A stretch of DNA of 46,229 nt from CALMRE01 sp964412895 (GCA_964412895.1 CAYPQK010000013.1:1-46229), one strand, 5' to 3'. Counted from the first letter of the stretch, positions 24,735-32,785 are shown. Numbers and translations: made by a program. The notes: generated by a model not told the origin, from the letters alone.

Positions 24735-25260
24735 AGTTTTTAATAATGCTGATAAGCTGGTCGAGTTCGGTGATTGAGCCTCGTCTTTTTTCCAGTAGTA
24801 TCTTGGGAAAAAGAATGGCGTAGGTCGCTGGTTCGGTCTTTTTATGCGAGCCCAGGTGTTTTTTGTCGAATTCTTTTTTGCATAGGTCCGTTGTTCTTGG
24901 AATGAATTTGCTGTTCAAGACGCGAAGAAAGAGATTCTCAATGCAAGGGTCTGGAATAATGTGTTTAACGGAATCGCAATGGATGTTCTTTGGCTTCGTT
25001 GTTGTTCCCATTCGATCGCTGTCGAACACCAGCAAGCAACGGTTGAAGTCGCGCGATGCGAGCATTTTTTCGGCGACACGCACGATGGAAACCGGGTCTC
25101 CGCCGTAGGCATTCTGAATGTGGATATGTCCGCTTGATCGGGTGGTATACGCTCCTTTCAGATATGTCACAAAAGCATATTCTGTATATCCTTCGCATAC
25201 GATGAGAAGCGTTTTCTGTGGTGCGCGCGGTTTTTTCTTGTGTGGGTCGGTGCGTGACAT
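24724..25260 (-). CDS. RloB-like protein (Toprim-like nuclease of an AbiL-type system)
   Basis: The 178-residue protein carries a Toprim-like core: VCEGYTEY supplies the first Glu and LVFDSDRMG the Asp-x-Asp pair. DPCIENLFL is typical of the RloB family. RloB proteins pair with RloA-type ATPases; lactococcal AbiLi/AbiLii is the related phage-abortive system. The start follows GGAGG about 6 nt upstream, 11 nt after the RloA-like stop. The region is visibly AT-richer than its neighbours, which suggests acquisition by transfer. A nuclease activity is inferred from the fold only. Confidence 0.83.
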   Translation of the reverse strand: MSRTDPHKKKPRAPQKTLLIVCEGYTEYAFVTYLKGAYTTRSSGHIHIQNAYGGDPVSIVRVAEKMLASRDFNRCLLVFDSDRMGTTTKPKNIHCDSVKHIIPDPCIENLFLRVLNSKFIPRTTDLCKKEFDKKHLGSHKKTEPATYAILFPKILLEKRRGSITELDQLISIIKNCGW

Positions 25261-25271
25261 CGTCCGCCTCC

Positions 25272-26495
25272 TTACAGCCGCGGGACGGCGCCGTAGCGGC
25301 CCGCCATGTATTTGGCGTAGAGATTGTCGTCGCGACGAACGCCGGTCATTTCATCGAGCCGCCATGCCTCGCTCATCAATGTTTCGGGGTTCTTCTCGAC
25401 GAGTACGATCTGGTTCTTGTCAAGATGGTTGAGAACTTCGAGGCTGTGCGAGGTGAACAGTAATTGTGTGTTATGAGGATTGCTTTCGGGAGAGATAAAA
25501 AGATCGAGTATCGCCGGTATCATATGGGGATGTAGACTGGCCTCTAATTCATCCATGACCGCTATCCCCGGCCTCGATAAAGCAGTGAGTATATGGTATA
25601 GCAAGACAAAGAGACTCTGTGTGCCGCCCGACTCCATGCTGAAGTGTAGTGTATACTCGGTGCCATTTACCGTATGTTTAGCGAACGGAGTATAGAATTT
25701 ATCGGCGTTCATCTGCTTCTTGGCCTCTTCGGGGAATCGTACCTCCCGAATGTCTATTCCACTGATGCCGAGGTCTATGCGCGCCATAAGCGATTCGATG
25801 GCTGTTCGTATTTCAGGGGACGCCATGCATTGAGAGGCTACCATTTCGGGGTTCGTCAAGAAAGGTAGCGCGATTACTCCCATCCTTCCGACATTCGTTG
25901 TGTGGCCGAGAAGATAGTCCGCTATCGGTTTGATCGGTTCATAGTTGGCAAAGATGAGGCCTGAGAATAATGTGGCGTTACGGCGGCTGTTCAATATTCC
26001 CGATGCGATGGTTTCGACTTTTTTTCCGAAATCTTGCTCGCGTACTGTGTATGTGCCGCTTTCTTTATCCAATGTGCGCTTAAACAGATAGCGAAAATTA
26101 CTTTCGGTTTTAACCGATAGAACCTCGTTCACTATCTGTTTCTTGGTAAGTGAGAGTTCGTAACGGTAAAGGAATTTGTCCAGTTCGAAGAGTAGAGAAA
26201 AAGAGGTTTCTTGGCGCGGTTCTCCGGTAAAGAGAAATTGATCGAGAGGCAGTTCCTGATCCGGATTGAACTTAAAAGAATCGCGCATGACATGCATGAG
26301 GAAGTTGTAAGCGCGAAGGATGTTTGTTTTGCCACTCCCGTTCGCCCCGATCACGCTCATCATTTTTGATAGGCGAAGGCCGGTGTCGGTGGTGGTGTAG
26401 TGGGCGGTGTCGGGGTCCTGTTTCCCGGCGAGGAACGACACCTCTGTCCGTTCAAGGAAGGAAAAGAAGTTCTCAAAACTGAATGAAATGATCAT
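25272..26495 (-). CDS. RloA-like AAA ATPase (AbiLi type)
   Basis: The 407-residue SMC/ABC-like ATPase has Walker A GANGSGKT near residue 48. A SGGTQS signature appears later, then Walker B IAVMDELEASLHP and the His switch FTSHS. This is the layout of the AAA_15/AAA_21 ATPases found in OLD-like, RloA and AbiL systems. It would act with the adjacent RloB in defence against phage. The start at 26495 follows GGAGGAACC. An upstream in-frame ATG at 26537 precedes the ribosome site and is less likely. Base composition differs from the flanking housekeeping genes. Confidence 0.87.
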   Translation of the reverse strand: MIISFSFENFFSFLERTEVSFLAGKQDPDTAHYTTTDTGLRLSKMMSVIGANGSGKTNILRAYNFLMHVMRDSFKFNPDQELPLDQFLFTGEPRQETSFSLLFELDKFLYRYELSLTKKQIVNEVLSVKTESNFRYLFKRTLDKESGTYTVREQDFGKKVETIASGILNSRRNATLFSGLIFANYEPIKPIADYLLGHTTNVGRMGVIALPFLTNPEMVASQCMASPEIRTAIESLMARIDLGISGIDIREVRFPEEAKKQMNADKFYTPFAKHTVNGTEYTLHFSMESGGTQSLFVLLYHILTALSRPGIAVMDELEASLHPHMIPAILDLFISPESNPHNTQLLFTSHSLEVLNHLDKNQIVLVEKNPETLMSEAWRLDEMTGVRRDDNLYAKYMAGRYGAVPRL

Positions 26496-26543
26496 GGTTC
26501 CTCCGATGCCGACGGATGGTCGGCGACAGTCAATCACAAGGCG

Positions 26544-26571
26544 ATATTAGCATGAAAAATGATAAAATCAA
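26544..26571 (-). promoter_or_regulatory. promoter of the rloAB-like module
   Basis: Minus-strand TTGATT (26566-26571) and TAATAT (26544-26549) have a 16-nt spacer. The -35 box lies in one arm of the palindrome at 26566-26587. Confidence 0.55.
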
Positions 26572-26587
26572 CAGAAATTTGTTGATT
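26566..26587. repeat. 8-bp-arm palindrome in the divergent defence-module promoter region
   Basis: AATCAACA (26566-26573) is a perfect inverted repeat of TGTTGATT (26580-26587) with a 6-nt centre. The left arm contains the -35 of the minus-strand promoter, so bound protein could control rloAB. This is a candidate operator only. Confidence 0.5.
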
Positions 26588-26628
26588 ATTGCGTTTTTTG
26601 TGTATTTTCTTGTTGGCCGAGCGCTGTC

Positions 26629-26657
26629 TTGACAAAGGCGATGCCATCCGGCACAAT
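26629..26657 (+). promoter_or_regulatory. promoter of the small membrane protein gene
   Basis: A perfect TTGACA (26629-26634) is followed 17 nt later by CACAAT (26652-26657). The identical box pair and spacing recur at 30712-30740. Confidence 0.55.
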
Positions 26658-26681
26658 GGCGATGTCAATGGGGGAAGTCGT

Positions 26682-26960
26682 ATGGATGAAGGATTGGTAG
26701 GATTTCTCGTATTCCTCGGTATTGTTCTGATTTCTTCAGCAATCTTTCATTGGTTGATTCATCGTCATCTTATCGCTTCTTTTTGCGCAACGATTGTCGG
26801 CAATGTGGTTTTCGGAATAGCAGCGTATTTCTATGAAGGTTATCTTGACCCATTTTTTATTATTGCTTTTTTTGTTGGCGGGCTCATTGCGTTCCCCATT
26901 GCAGCAATAGGGGGGCTTTTCTTTCCTCACAACTATATCAAGAAAAAAGATTCTGATTAA
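26682..26960 (+). CDS. Small multi-pass membrane protein
   Basis: The 92-residue protein has three hydrophobic helices, around residues 5-22, 30-50 and 57-80, and a charged KKKDSD tail. The start at 26682 follows GGGGGAAG and lies 24 nt after a promoter -10 box. An upstream start at 26589 would precede the promoter. No family is recognised. It is divergent from the rloAB-like genes and shares their AT-rich composition. It could be a passenger or an accessory of the defence module, such as a membrane effector, but nothing in the sequence proves that. Confidence 0.65.
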   Translation: MDEGLVGFLVFLGIVLISSAIFHWLIHRHLIASFCATIVGNVVFGIAAYFYEGYLDPFFIIAFFVGGLIAFPIAAIGGLFFPHNYIKKKDSD

Positions 26961-26968
26961 CGGAAGTC

Positions 26969-27397
26969 TTACTCGCCCAACTCTTTGAGTATCTTCTCAA
27001 CGGTATCTTTTTCGCGGTCGAGGGCCGCCAGCCGTTCGGTGAGGTCGGCGGCGGTTTTGATCTTGAGCGTCACCGTCACGGTGTCGCCCTCGGCGAAGGA
27101 GGGGTAGGTGGCGGTCACACCGCTTTTCGCCGCCAGCCGCGCGCAGAGAGCGTTCAGGCGCTCCTTTTTCGCGGTCCAGAGCGGATAGCGGAGCGCCTCC
27201 AGCCGTTTCACCAGTTCGTCGAAGTTCTCCAGCGGATGAGCGGGCCGGTCAAGCAGTTCTGAAGCGCCGACCTTCTCCAACACCGCCTCGGGGCTGATGC
27301 CGTCGCGGCGCGAGATATCGGTCAACAGTTCTACGGCGTGGGTCCGGGCGTTCTTTTTCGGTTTGAAGCGGTCAAGGATATCGGCGTATCCCGTCAT
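26969..27397 (-). CDS. Uncharacterised protein encoded in the dehydrogenase operon
   Basis: The 142-residue protein is mostly helical and charged, with no signal peptide or membrane helix. The C-terminal half (TVTVTLKIKTAADLTERLAALDRE) looks like a beta strand plus a coiled-coil helix. No family was recognised. It starts 1 nt after the stop of the FAD oxidoreductase gene, so it is almost certainly co-transcribed and translationally coupled. This makes an assembly or electron-transfer accessory role possible. An in-frame ATG at 27451 would start inside the upstream gene and is less likely. Confidence 0.72.
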   Translation of the reverse strand: MTGYADILDRFKPKKNARTHAVELLTDISRRDGISPEAVLEKVGASELLDRPAHPLENFDELVKRLEALRYPLWTAKKERLNALCARLAAKSGVTATYPSFAEGDTVTVTLKIKTAADLTERLAALDREKDTVEKILKELGE

Positions 27398-27398
27398 G

Positions 27399-28547
27399 CT
27401 ATTTGAGCATCTCGGTGCCGGTGAAGGCGCGGTAGGGGGAGAGCTGGTCAAAGATGAATTTATAGTCCTTGCTGCCGTCGCAGATGGTCTCGGCGATGAT
27501 CTTGCCGAGCCCCGGCCCGAGCATGTAGCCCTGACCGCACATCCCGACGAGGTTCAGCATATTCTCCGCTTCCTTGGTGTAGCCGACTATCGGGAAGCCG
27601 TCGGGCGTCATGGGATAGAGGCCGCGCCAAGTGCGGCGGACGCGGATATTGCGGAGCCGCGGATAGAGTTCGAGCATCCGGCGGACGCAGAGCGGCAGGA
27701 ACTCGGAGGTGTTGTCGATGTCCTTGCCGTAGAATTTCGGGTTGGGGGTGATGCAGAAGATCACCTGTCCGCCGACCGCCTGATAGAAATAGTAGTTGTC
27801 GCTGTGGCCGTCGGAGCGGATATCGACGATCATCGGCTCGAAGAAACGCTGGACCGGCTCGGTGATGCCCCCCTCGTGGCTGTCGGGATAGACCGGCAGG
27901 TCGGCGCCGACCAGTTGCCCGATCTTGCGGGCGTCGCCGCCGGCGGCGTTGATGACCAGTCCCGCCGAGAAGGTGTTCTTGTCGGTCTTGACCGCAACTA
28001 TTTTCGTATCCTTCTTTTCAAACGAGAGGACCGTCTCGTAGAAATAGAAGTCGACCCCGGCGTCGCAGGCGAGTTTGTAGAAAGCGCCGGCGGTCTTGAG
28101 CGGCGAGGCGAAGCCGTCCTCGGGCGAATAGGTGCCGCCCCGCAGGCCGCGCGGGTTGATGCCGGGGCAGAGGCGCTGGACCTCCTCGGCGTCTATCCAG
28201 TCGATGTTGAGGCCGAACTTGTGCTGGACATCGAGCAGGCTTTTGAGCGACCGTTCCCGCTCGGTGTCGTAGACCGGGAACATATAGCCCCCCTGATGCC
28301 AGTCGATGTGGAGTCCCTGTTCGTGCTCCATTTTACGGACGATGTCGAGCGACATCTGGCATATTTTTATCTTGGCCGGGTCGCTGTGGGTGGCGCGGAT
28401 GCCGCCGATCGCGGCGCGGTTCTGGCCGCGGCCGACCGACGCGTGTTTCTCGACGACCGCCACCTTTTTACCTTTCTTGGCGAGATAGAGCGCGACCGGC
28501 ACGCCGACCGAACCGCCGCCGATGACGAGGATATCGTAGCTCTTCAT
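27399..28547 (-). CDS. FAD-dependent oxidoreductase (DadA/sarcosine-oxidase beta-like)
   Basis: The 382-residue protein has the FAD-binding GGGSVGVPVALYLA at the N terminus and the DAO-family C-terminal region GLYPMTPDGFPIVG followed by GMCGQGYMLGPGLG. It would oxidise an amino or imino acid such as proline, sarcosine or a D-amino acid. It fits as the substrate-oxidising subunit of a complex with the large Fe-S flavoprotein, whose gene ends 1 nt upstream. The start at 28547 follows GGAGGG. The substrate remains unassigned; dye-linked L-proline dehydrogenases of this architecture are a close model. Confidence 0.88.
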   Translation of the reverse strand: MKSYDILVIGGGSVGVPVALYLAKKGKKVAVVEKHASVGRGQNRAAIGGIRATHSDPAKIKICQMSLDIVRKMEHEQGLHIDWHQGGYMFPVYDTERERSLKSLLDVQHKFGLNIDWIDAEEVQRLCPGINPRGLRGGTYSPEDGFASPLKTAGAFYKLACDAGVDFYFYETVLSFEKKDTKIVAVKTDKNTFSAGLVINAAGGDARKIGQLVGADLPVYPDSHEGGITEPVQRFFEPMIVDIRSDGHSDNYYFYQAVGGQVIFCITPNPKFYGKDIDNTSEFLPLCVRRMLELYPRLRNIRVRRTWRGLYPMTPDGFPIVGYTKEAENMLNLVGMCGQGYMLGPGLGKIIAETICDGSKDYKFIFDQLSPYRAFTGTEMLK

Positions 28548-28548
28548 G

Positions 28549-30618
28549 TTATTCTCCCTCCGTCTCGTTGATGAGGGCATACATCGGTGTTTCGACCGAC
28601 AGCGGGCGTATCGAGCCTTCGGCGACGGTCGAGAAGTCGACCCCCGCCGCCCGGAAGACGCGCGGGAACTGGACCGAACAGGTCTTCGAACCGCAGGCGC
28701 CCATGCCGACGCGTATCTGTTTGAGCTGGTTGATGTCGCGCACCTTGTGTTCCTTGATGAACTTCACCACCTCGCCGAGCGTCACCCGTTCACAGCGGCA
28801 GACGATGCCGTTCTCCGGGAGATGGTCGAGCACCGGTTCGGCCAGCGGCTTTGTTTCCTTCTCGTCCTGTACCCGGATACCGGCGGCGATGGCGGCGTTC
28901 GCGAGGGTCGTGCGGACCGTGACCAGCGTCGTGCGGTATTTCTTGTTCTGCTGGATTTTCATCACTTCGGCCGTTTCGAGCGGGTTGCTGTCGATGTCGG
29001 TGAGGGTCACTTTGTCGCCGACCTTGAACGATGTGATGTATTCGTGCGGCAGCATCACCTCGGCCGTTTTCGCGTCGACTTTCCGGGCGAGCGTTATCGC
29101 CAGTCCCGGACAGGCCGCCACGCAGATGCCGCAGCCGATGCACTCACCGGCGAGATAGGGGACATCCATGATGGTGCCGATCTTGTCCTTGAGCTTTATC
29201 GCGTTCTTCGGGCAGACGGTGGTGCAGGGGTTGCACGGGATCTCCTCGATGCAGGTGAAGACCGGCTTGAATTTGTCGGTCAGCTCCACGCCGTCGAGCG
29301 GGAAGACCTCGCCGGGCTTGCTTTTGAGCACCTCGGCCTTCTTGAGCCAGGTGTCGTCGATGACCACATCCTCGCCGAGCAGTTTTGCCATCTTGAGCCC
29401 CGCGATGCGGCCGCCGAACATGGCACTCGACGCCTCGGCGATCTCATCGGCGTCGCCCGCCTTGATCACTTTGAACTCGAAGTGTTCCGCCATGTCGTAG
29501 AACTCGTCGGCCGGGGTGAGGCCCGCCGCGATGAGGAGCGTGTCGACCGCGAAGGTGCGCGCCGTCTCGAGGAGCGGGTTCCACTGCTTATCGACCTCGG
29601 CGACCGTCACCCGTTCGACCGTGCCGTTCCCGGCGGCCGACAGGACGGTGGTGTTGAGGTATATCGGCACTCCCATGCGCTTTATCTTGTCGGCGTGGAC
29701 CTTGTAACCGCTGATCTGCCCCGCTATCTCGACGATGCCGGCGACCTGAATGCCCGCCTGCAGGGCGTGGTAGGCGGCGATAAGACCAACATTGCCCGAC
29801 CCGACGATGAGCACCTTCTTCGCGGCGCGGATAAGGTCGCGGTTGACGAGCGTCTGGAAGGCGCCCGCGCCGTAGACGCCGGGAAGGTCGTTGCCGGGGA
29901 AGACGATCGATTTCTCTCGCGCTCCGGCCGATACGATGAGTCCTTCAAAGCTGACGAGGGTGTAGCGGCAATTCTTCTCGAAGAGCCCCGCCTTGCGGTC
30001 TTTGTAGATGCCGACTATCGAAGTTTCGGTGAATATCGTGACATTCTTGTAGCCGCGCAGTTCCTTTTCGAGTATCTTGGCGATCTCGTAGCCACGCGTT
30101 CCGGCATAGCAGTCCTCTTCGGAGCCGAAGAACTTGTGGGTCTGCAATACCAGCTTGCCGCCGAGCCGGTCCTTGTCGTCGGCGAGCACTATGCGCAGGC
30201 CGAGCTTGGCGAGTTCTATCGCCGCGGTGAGCCCCGAGGGACCGCCGCCGACCACGAGCACATCGCAGTTGACCACCTTCTTTTCATAGTTGCGCAGCGG
30301 TGCGTCGTCGGCCGGAAGGACCGGAAGCCGGTTCAGCGTCTGGATGTCCATCCCTGCGGCGAGCGCGGTGACGCACGATTTCTGGGCGTGGCCGTCTATG
30401 ATGACGGTGCACTGGGAACACTGGCCGTTGGCGCAGAATATCCCCTGCGGCGCATCGTCTTTACGATGGAGCGAGAAGCGAGTGATGCCGTTGGCGAAGA
30501 GGGCCGAGCTGACCATCTCTCCAGCGATGCCGCGCAGAGGGACGCCGTCAAACGAGAAGGGAACTTCGTGCCGCTCTTTCGGTGCGTCGAGTACCGGGTG
30601 CTCAAGGATGCGATTCAT
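28549..30618 (-). CDS. Large Fe-S/FAD/NAD subunit of an amino-acid dehydrogenase complex
   Basis: The 689-residue fused protein has a 2Fe-2S ferredoxin-like domain (CANGQCSQC near residue 61). A pyridine-nucleotide disulfide oxidoreductase domain follows, with GGGPSGL for FAD near 125 and GSGNVGL for NAD(P). Two 4Fe-4S ferredoxin motifs are near 454 (CNPCTTVCP) and 491 (CIGCGICVAACP). A C-terminal BFD-like 2Fe-2S domain has CRCE near 606 and CGSKTC. Similar subunits occur in sarcosine oxidase, HCN synthase and archaeal dye-linked proline dehydrogenases. It would pass electrons from the FAD subunit to NAD or ferredoxin. It is the first gene of the operon, with AGGAG before the ATG. Confidence 0.9.
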   Translation of the reverse strand: MNRILEHPVLDAPKERHEVPFSFDGVPLRGIAGEMVSSALFANGITRFSLHRKDDAPQGIFCANGQCSQCTVIIDGHAQKSCVTALAAGMDIQTLNRLPVLPADDAPLRNYEKKVVNCDVLVVGGGPSGLTAAIELAKLGLRIVLADDKDRLGGKLVLQTHKFFGSEEDCYAGTRGYEIAKILEKELRGYKNVTIFTETSIVGIYKDRKAGLFEKNCRYTLVSFEGLIVSAGAREKSIVFPGNDLPGVYGAGAFQTLVNRDLIRAAKKVLIVGSGNVGLIAAYHALQAGIQVAGIVEIAGQISGYKVHADKIKRMGVPIYLNTTVLSAAGNGTVERVTVAEVDKQWNPLLETARTFAVDTLLIAAGLTPADEFYDMAEHFEFKVIKAGDADEIAEASSAMFGGRIAGLKMAKLLGEDVVIDDTWLKKAEVLKSKPGEVFPLDGVELTDKFKPVFTCIEEIPCNPCTTVCPKNAIKLKDKIGTIMDVPYLAGECIGCGICVAACPGLAITLARKVDAKTAEVMLPHEYITSFKVGDKVTLTDIDSNPLETAEVMKIQQNKKYRTTLVTVRTTLANAAIAAGIRVQDEKETKPLAEPVLDHLPENGIVCRCERVTLGEVVKFIKEHKVRDINQLKQIRVGMGACGSKTCSVQFPRVFRAAGVDFSTVAEGSIRPLSVETPMYALINETEGE

Positions 30619-30659
30619 GGCGTATCTCCTTTATGAGAGCGTTACCGAATGCCGGTTCT

Positions 30660-30687
30660 AACCTATGCGGCCGGACCCAAAAGTCAA
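30660..30687 (-). promoter_or_regulatory. candidate promoter of the dehydrogenase operon
   Basis: Minus-strand TTGACT (30682-30687) and a weak TAGGTT (30660-30665) have a 16-nt spacer, about 40 nt upstream of the ATG at 30618. Confidence 0.4.
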
Positions 30688-30711
30688 CAAAAGGGGTGCC
30701 GGTTGTTTTCT

Positions 30712-30740
30712 TTGACATCGGCAACGATTTCGGGCACAAT
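30712..30740 (+). promoter_or_regulatory. promoter of the GYF/AgmX protein gene
   Basis: A perfect TTGACA (30712-30717) and CACAAT (30735-30740) are 17 nt apart, the same boxes as at 26629-26657. The ATG follows at 30769. Confidence 0.55.
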
Positions 30741-30768
30741 GCGCCAACCCGCTGTGCGAGGATGCCGG

Positions 30769-31869
30769 ATGGAACAGAAGTTCAGACTCGTCGATGATGA
30801 GCATGTATATTCTTTTGAAGAGATCGCCGAAAAAATAGTCGGCGGCCATCTGGTCAAGGATTCGCTCATATGGGAACCGGCCCTGCCCGATTGGGTGAAA
30901 TTACGCGATTATCCCGACTTCCTCGAGGTCTTTGCCGCCTACGAGGCCGAGGCGGAAGAGGCGCTCAAGAAGGCGATGGGGACCGACGCCGAGTCGCTCG
31001 AACGCAAGGAGATGCAGAAGATGTTCTCCGATGTCGCTCAGGAGAAGCAGTCCCTCTTCTCCGAACAGCGTCCGTGGTTAAAATGGACCATTACGGCGCT
31101 TGCCTGTCTGGCCATGTTGGGTTCGACGGTCAAGTTCCTGAACACCCTCTTTTACACTCAGGAAGGACAGGCGCTCCTTGGTACGGTTATCGAAGAGCAG
31201 GTCGAGACCATCGACATCGAACGGATCCGGATGGCATCGGGTGTCACCAAGCTCGACGAGGTAAAGGGGATCGCCATCAAGAAGGTCGACAAGAAGAAAG
31301 AAAAGGACCTGCTTGCCGAAATACTGGCCGACATGAAGCGGGAAGAGGCCCTTGAGTCGCAGCAGGCGACCCCTGAGACGCAGAAAGAGGGCAAGATTGC
31401 GGTCGCCGAGGCGAAGGCCGAGGTCAAAAAGAAACCGGCGAGCATCTTCGACAAGGTCTCCGACGAGGAGGTCGAGCAGTTCCGCCGGTCGCTTCTTGCC
31501 AAGGGGGGCGGCTACACCGGGTCGAAGAACGCCGTGGTCAGGGACAATACCGCGAAGATGGCGGCGATACCCGAAGAGCTCTCGTCGCGGCAGGTGGCGC
31601 AGGTGGTCAAAGAGAACTCCAACAACACCATCGCCTACTGCTACAACAAATCGCTCAAACTCGATGCGTCGCTGTCGGGCAAACTTGAAGTAACGCTGAG
31701 CGTACTCGGCACCGGCCGGGTCGCCAAGGTCGACACCAATACGCAGAAATTCAAAGGGACCAATCTTGAGCGGTGCGTCAAGGAGCTGATAAAGAAAAGA
31801 TGGGTCTTCCCCGAATTCAATGGCACCCTCACCGAGGTGACGATACCCTTCGTCCTGTCATCGGAATAA
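30769..31869 (+). CDS. GYF-domain and AgmX/PglI C-terminal (TonB-like) membrane protein
   Basis: The 366-residue protein has an N-terminal GYF_2-like segment (residues 1-50). A charged helix follows, then one transmembrane helix at about 102-120, a Lys/Glu/Ala-rich periplasmic linker, and a C-terminal TonB-like domain of the AgmX/PglI type (about 265-366). This order is common in Myxococcota, where related proteins take part in gliding or envelope machines. It would span the inner membrane and contact an outer-membrane or periplasmic partner. The ATG at 30769 follows GAGG. It is monocistronic, ending in a terminator hairpin. Confidence 0.85.
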   Translation: MEQKFRLVDDEHVYSFEEIAEKIVGGHLVKDSLIWEPALPDWVKLRDYPDFLEVFAAYEAEAEEALKKAMGTDAESLERKEMQKMFSDVAQEKQSLFSEQRPWLKWTITALACLAMLGSTVKFLNTLFYTQEGQALLGTVIEEQVETIDIERIRMASGVTKLDEVKGIAIKKVDKKKEKDLLAEILADMKREEALESQQATPETQKEGKIAVAEAKAEVKKKPASIFDKVSDEEVEQFRRSLLAKGGGYTGSKNAVVRDNTAKMAAIPEELSSRQVAQVVKENSNNTIAYCYNKSLKLDASLSGKLEVTLSVLGTGRVAKVDTNTQKFKGTNLERCVKELIKKRWVFPEFNGTLTEVTIPFVLSSE

Positions 31870-31870
31870 T

Positions 31871-31979
31871 ACCTCACCTGCCGCTGACGCGGCCGCCCTC
31901 TCCGTAGAGCAGAGAGGGCTTTTTCGGATTTTCCTTCTCCGCACGACGGAGAAGGGGGACCGCTTGTGGTGGATGAGGT
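31871..31979. repeat. Imperfect palindromic repeat with ACCTCA/TGAGGT ends
   Basis: Terminal arms ACCTCA (31871-31876) and TGAGGT (31974-31979) enclose two hairpins. One has an 8-bp stem (31895-31902 with 31912-31919) and the other a 9-bp stem (31933-31941 with 31947-31955). It lies between convergent genes and resembles the element at 12758-12816 in its CTCAC ends and CCTCTC-rich stems. Confidence 0.65.
31895..31924 (+). terminator. Rho-independent terminator after the AgmX-like gene
   Basis: GCCCTCTC (31895-31902) pairs with GAGAGGGC (31912-31919), followed by TTTTT (31920-31924), 25 nt after the stop codon. It is embedded in the palindromic repeat. Confidence 0.75.
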
Positions 31980-32785
31980 TATTCTGCGCTGATGAGCTGG
32001 ACCATGCCGCTCGTCATGGGCCGGTTGTCCGATACGAACAGGTAGTTTCCCTCGTTCTCTTCCCAGAACAGCAGATCCTTGCCGTTCATGGTCCGTTTGT
32101 GGGCGCGGCAGTCCTTCACTTCGTGCACACAGTCGGCGGCGGTGAAGAGTTTTTTCATGTCGTCGTTCTTCCGGGTCACCATGAGCGTTCCGTTCCCGTC
32201 GGCGTTCGCCATGTGCACCGAAGCGGCGGGATGGGCGCCGAGGTTGGCGAACCGGGCCTTGGTGACCGGTTTGTTCGCCACGAACTTCCTGAGTTTGGGC
32301 GCGGTGATGTTGAGGTTCTTTTCGACCACCTTGTCGATGTCGTCGCCGGCCGCGATCTCGCCCGGCAAGAGGCTGTCGTGAATATGCAGGATCTCACTGA
32401 TAAGCAGATCGGCGCTCCGTTCGATGGTGAATATCTGATAAAAAAGGACCGTGACGAGTGCCGCAACGGCGAGCGTCGCGCCGGTGACAGCCAGTCGCGC
32501 TCCCGAGAAAAAGAACGAGAGAAGCGGCGGCAGGAAGGGACGGCGGTCGCCGGTGTCGGCGATGAGTTTTTCCAGACCGGCCCGCTCTATGGCGGTGAGA
32601 TGTTCGAAGCCGTTCACGGCGCGCAACGCCTTTTTCATGCCGCGTACCTCGTCGAAGAGGCGGCGGCAGGCGGCGCAGGTCTTGAGATGTTCGGCCATCT
32701 CGGCGCTTTCGGCGTAGGAGAGTTCGCTGTCGGCGAACTGCTCGATGAAGAGCGGGTTCGTCTCACACGGCTTTTCGTTTTTCAT
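31979..32785 (-). CDS. Anti-sigma factor with zinc-finger N terminus
   Basis: The 268-residue protein has an N-terminal zf-HC2 anti-sigma motif (HLKTCAAC, HxxxCxxC near residues 34-41) and one transmembrane helix at about 92-113. A periplasmic C-terminal part of about 150 residues is not recognised. It would hold the sigma factor encoded just upstream at the inner membrane until a signal is sensed. The ATG at 32785 follows GAGG 6 nt upstream; a GTG one codon earlier is also possible. It overlaps the sigma gene by 23 nt, which supports coupled production. Confidence 0.85.
   Translation of the reverse strand: MKNEKPCETNPLFIEQFADSELSYAESAEMAEHLKTCAACRRLFDEVRGMKKALRAVNGFEHLTAIERAGLEKLIADTGDRRPFLPPLLSFFFSGARLAVTGATLAVAALVTVLFYQIFTIERSADLLISEILHIHDSLLPGEIAAGDDIDKVVEKNLNITAPKLRKFVANKPVTKARFANLGAHPAASVHMANADGNGTLMVTRKNDDMKKLFTAADCVHEVKDCRAHKRTMNGKDLLFWEENEGNYLFVSDNRPMTSGMVQLISAE

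Noticed and set aside
28546..30636. Long open frame of about 696 codons on the plus strand
   Set aside because: It is the antisense shadow of the Fe-S dehydrogenase gene, a common effect of high GC; its composition is Arg/Val/Asp-rich without domains, and the minus-strand gene has clear motifs and a ribosome site.
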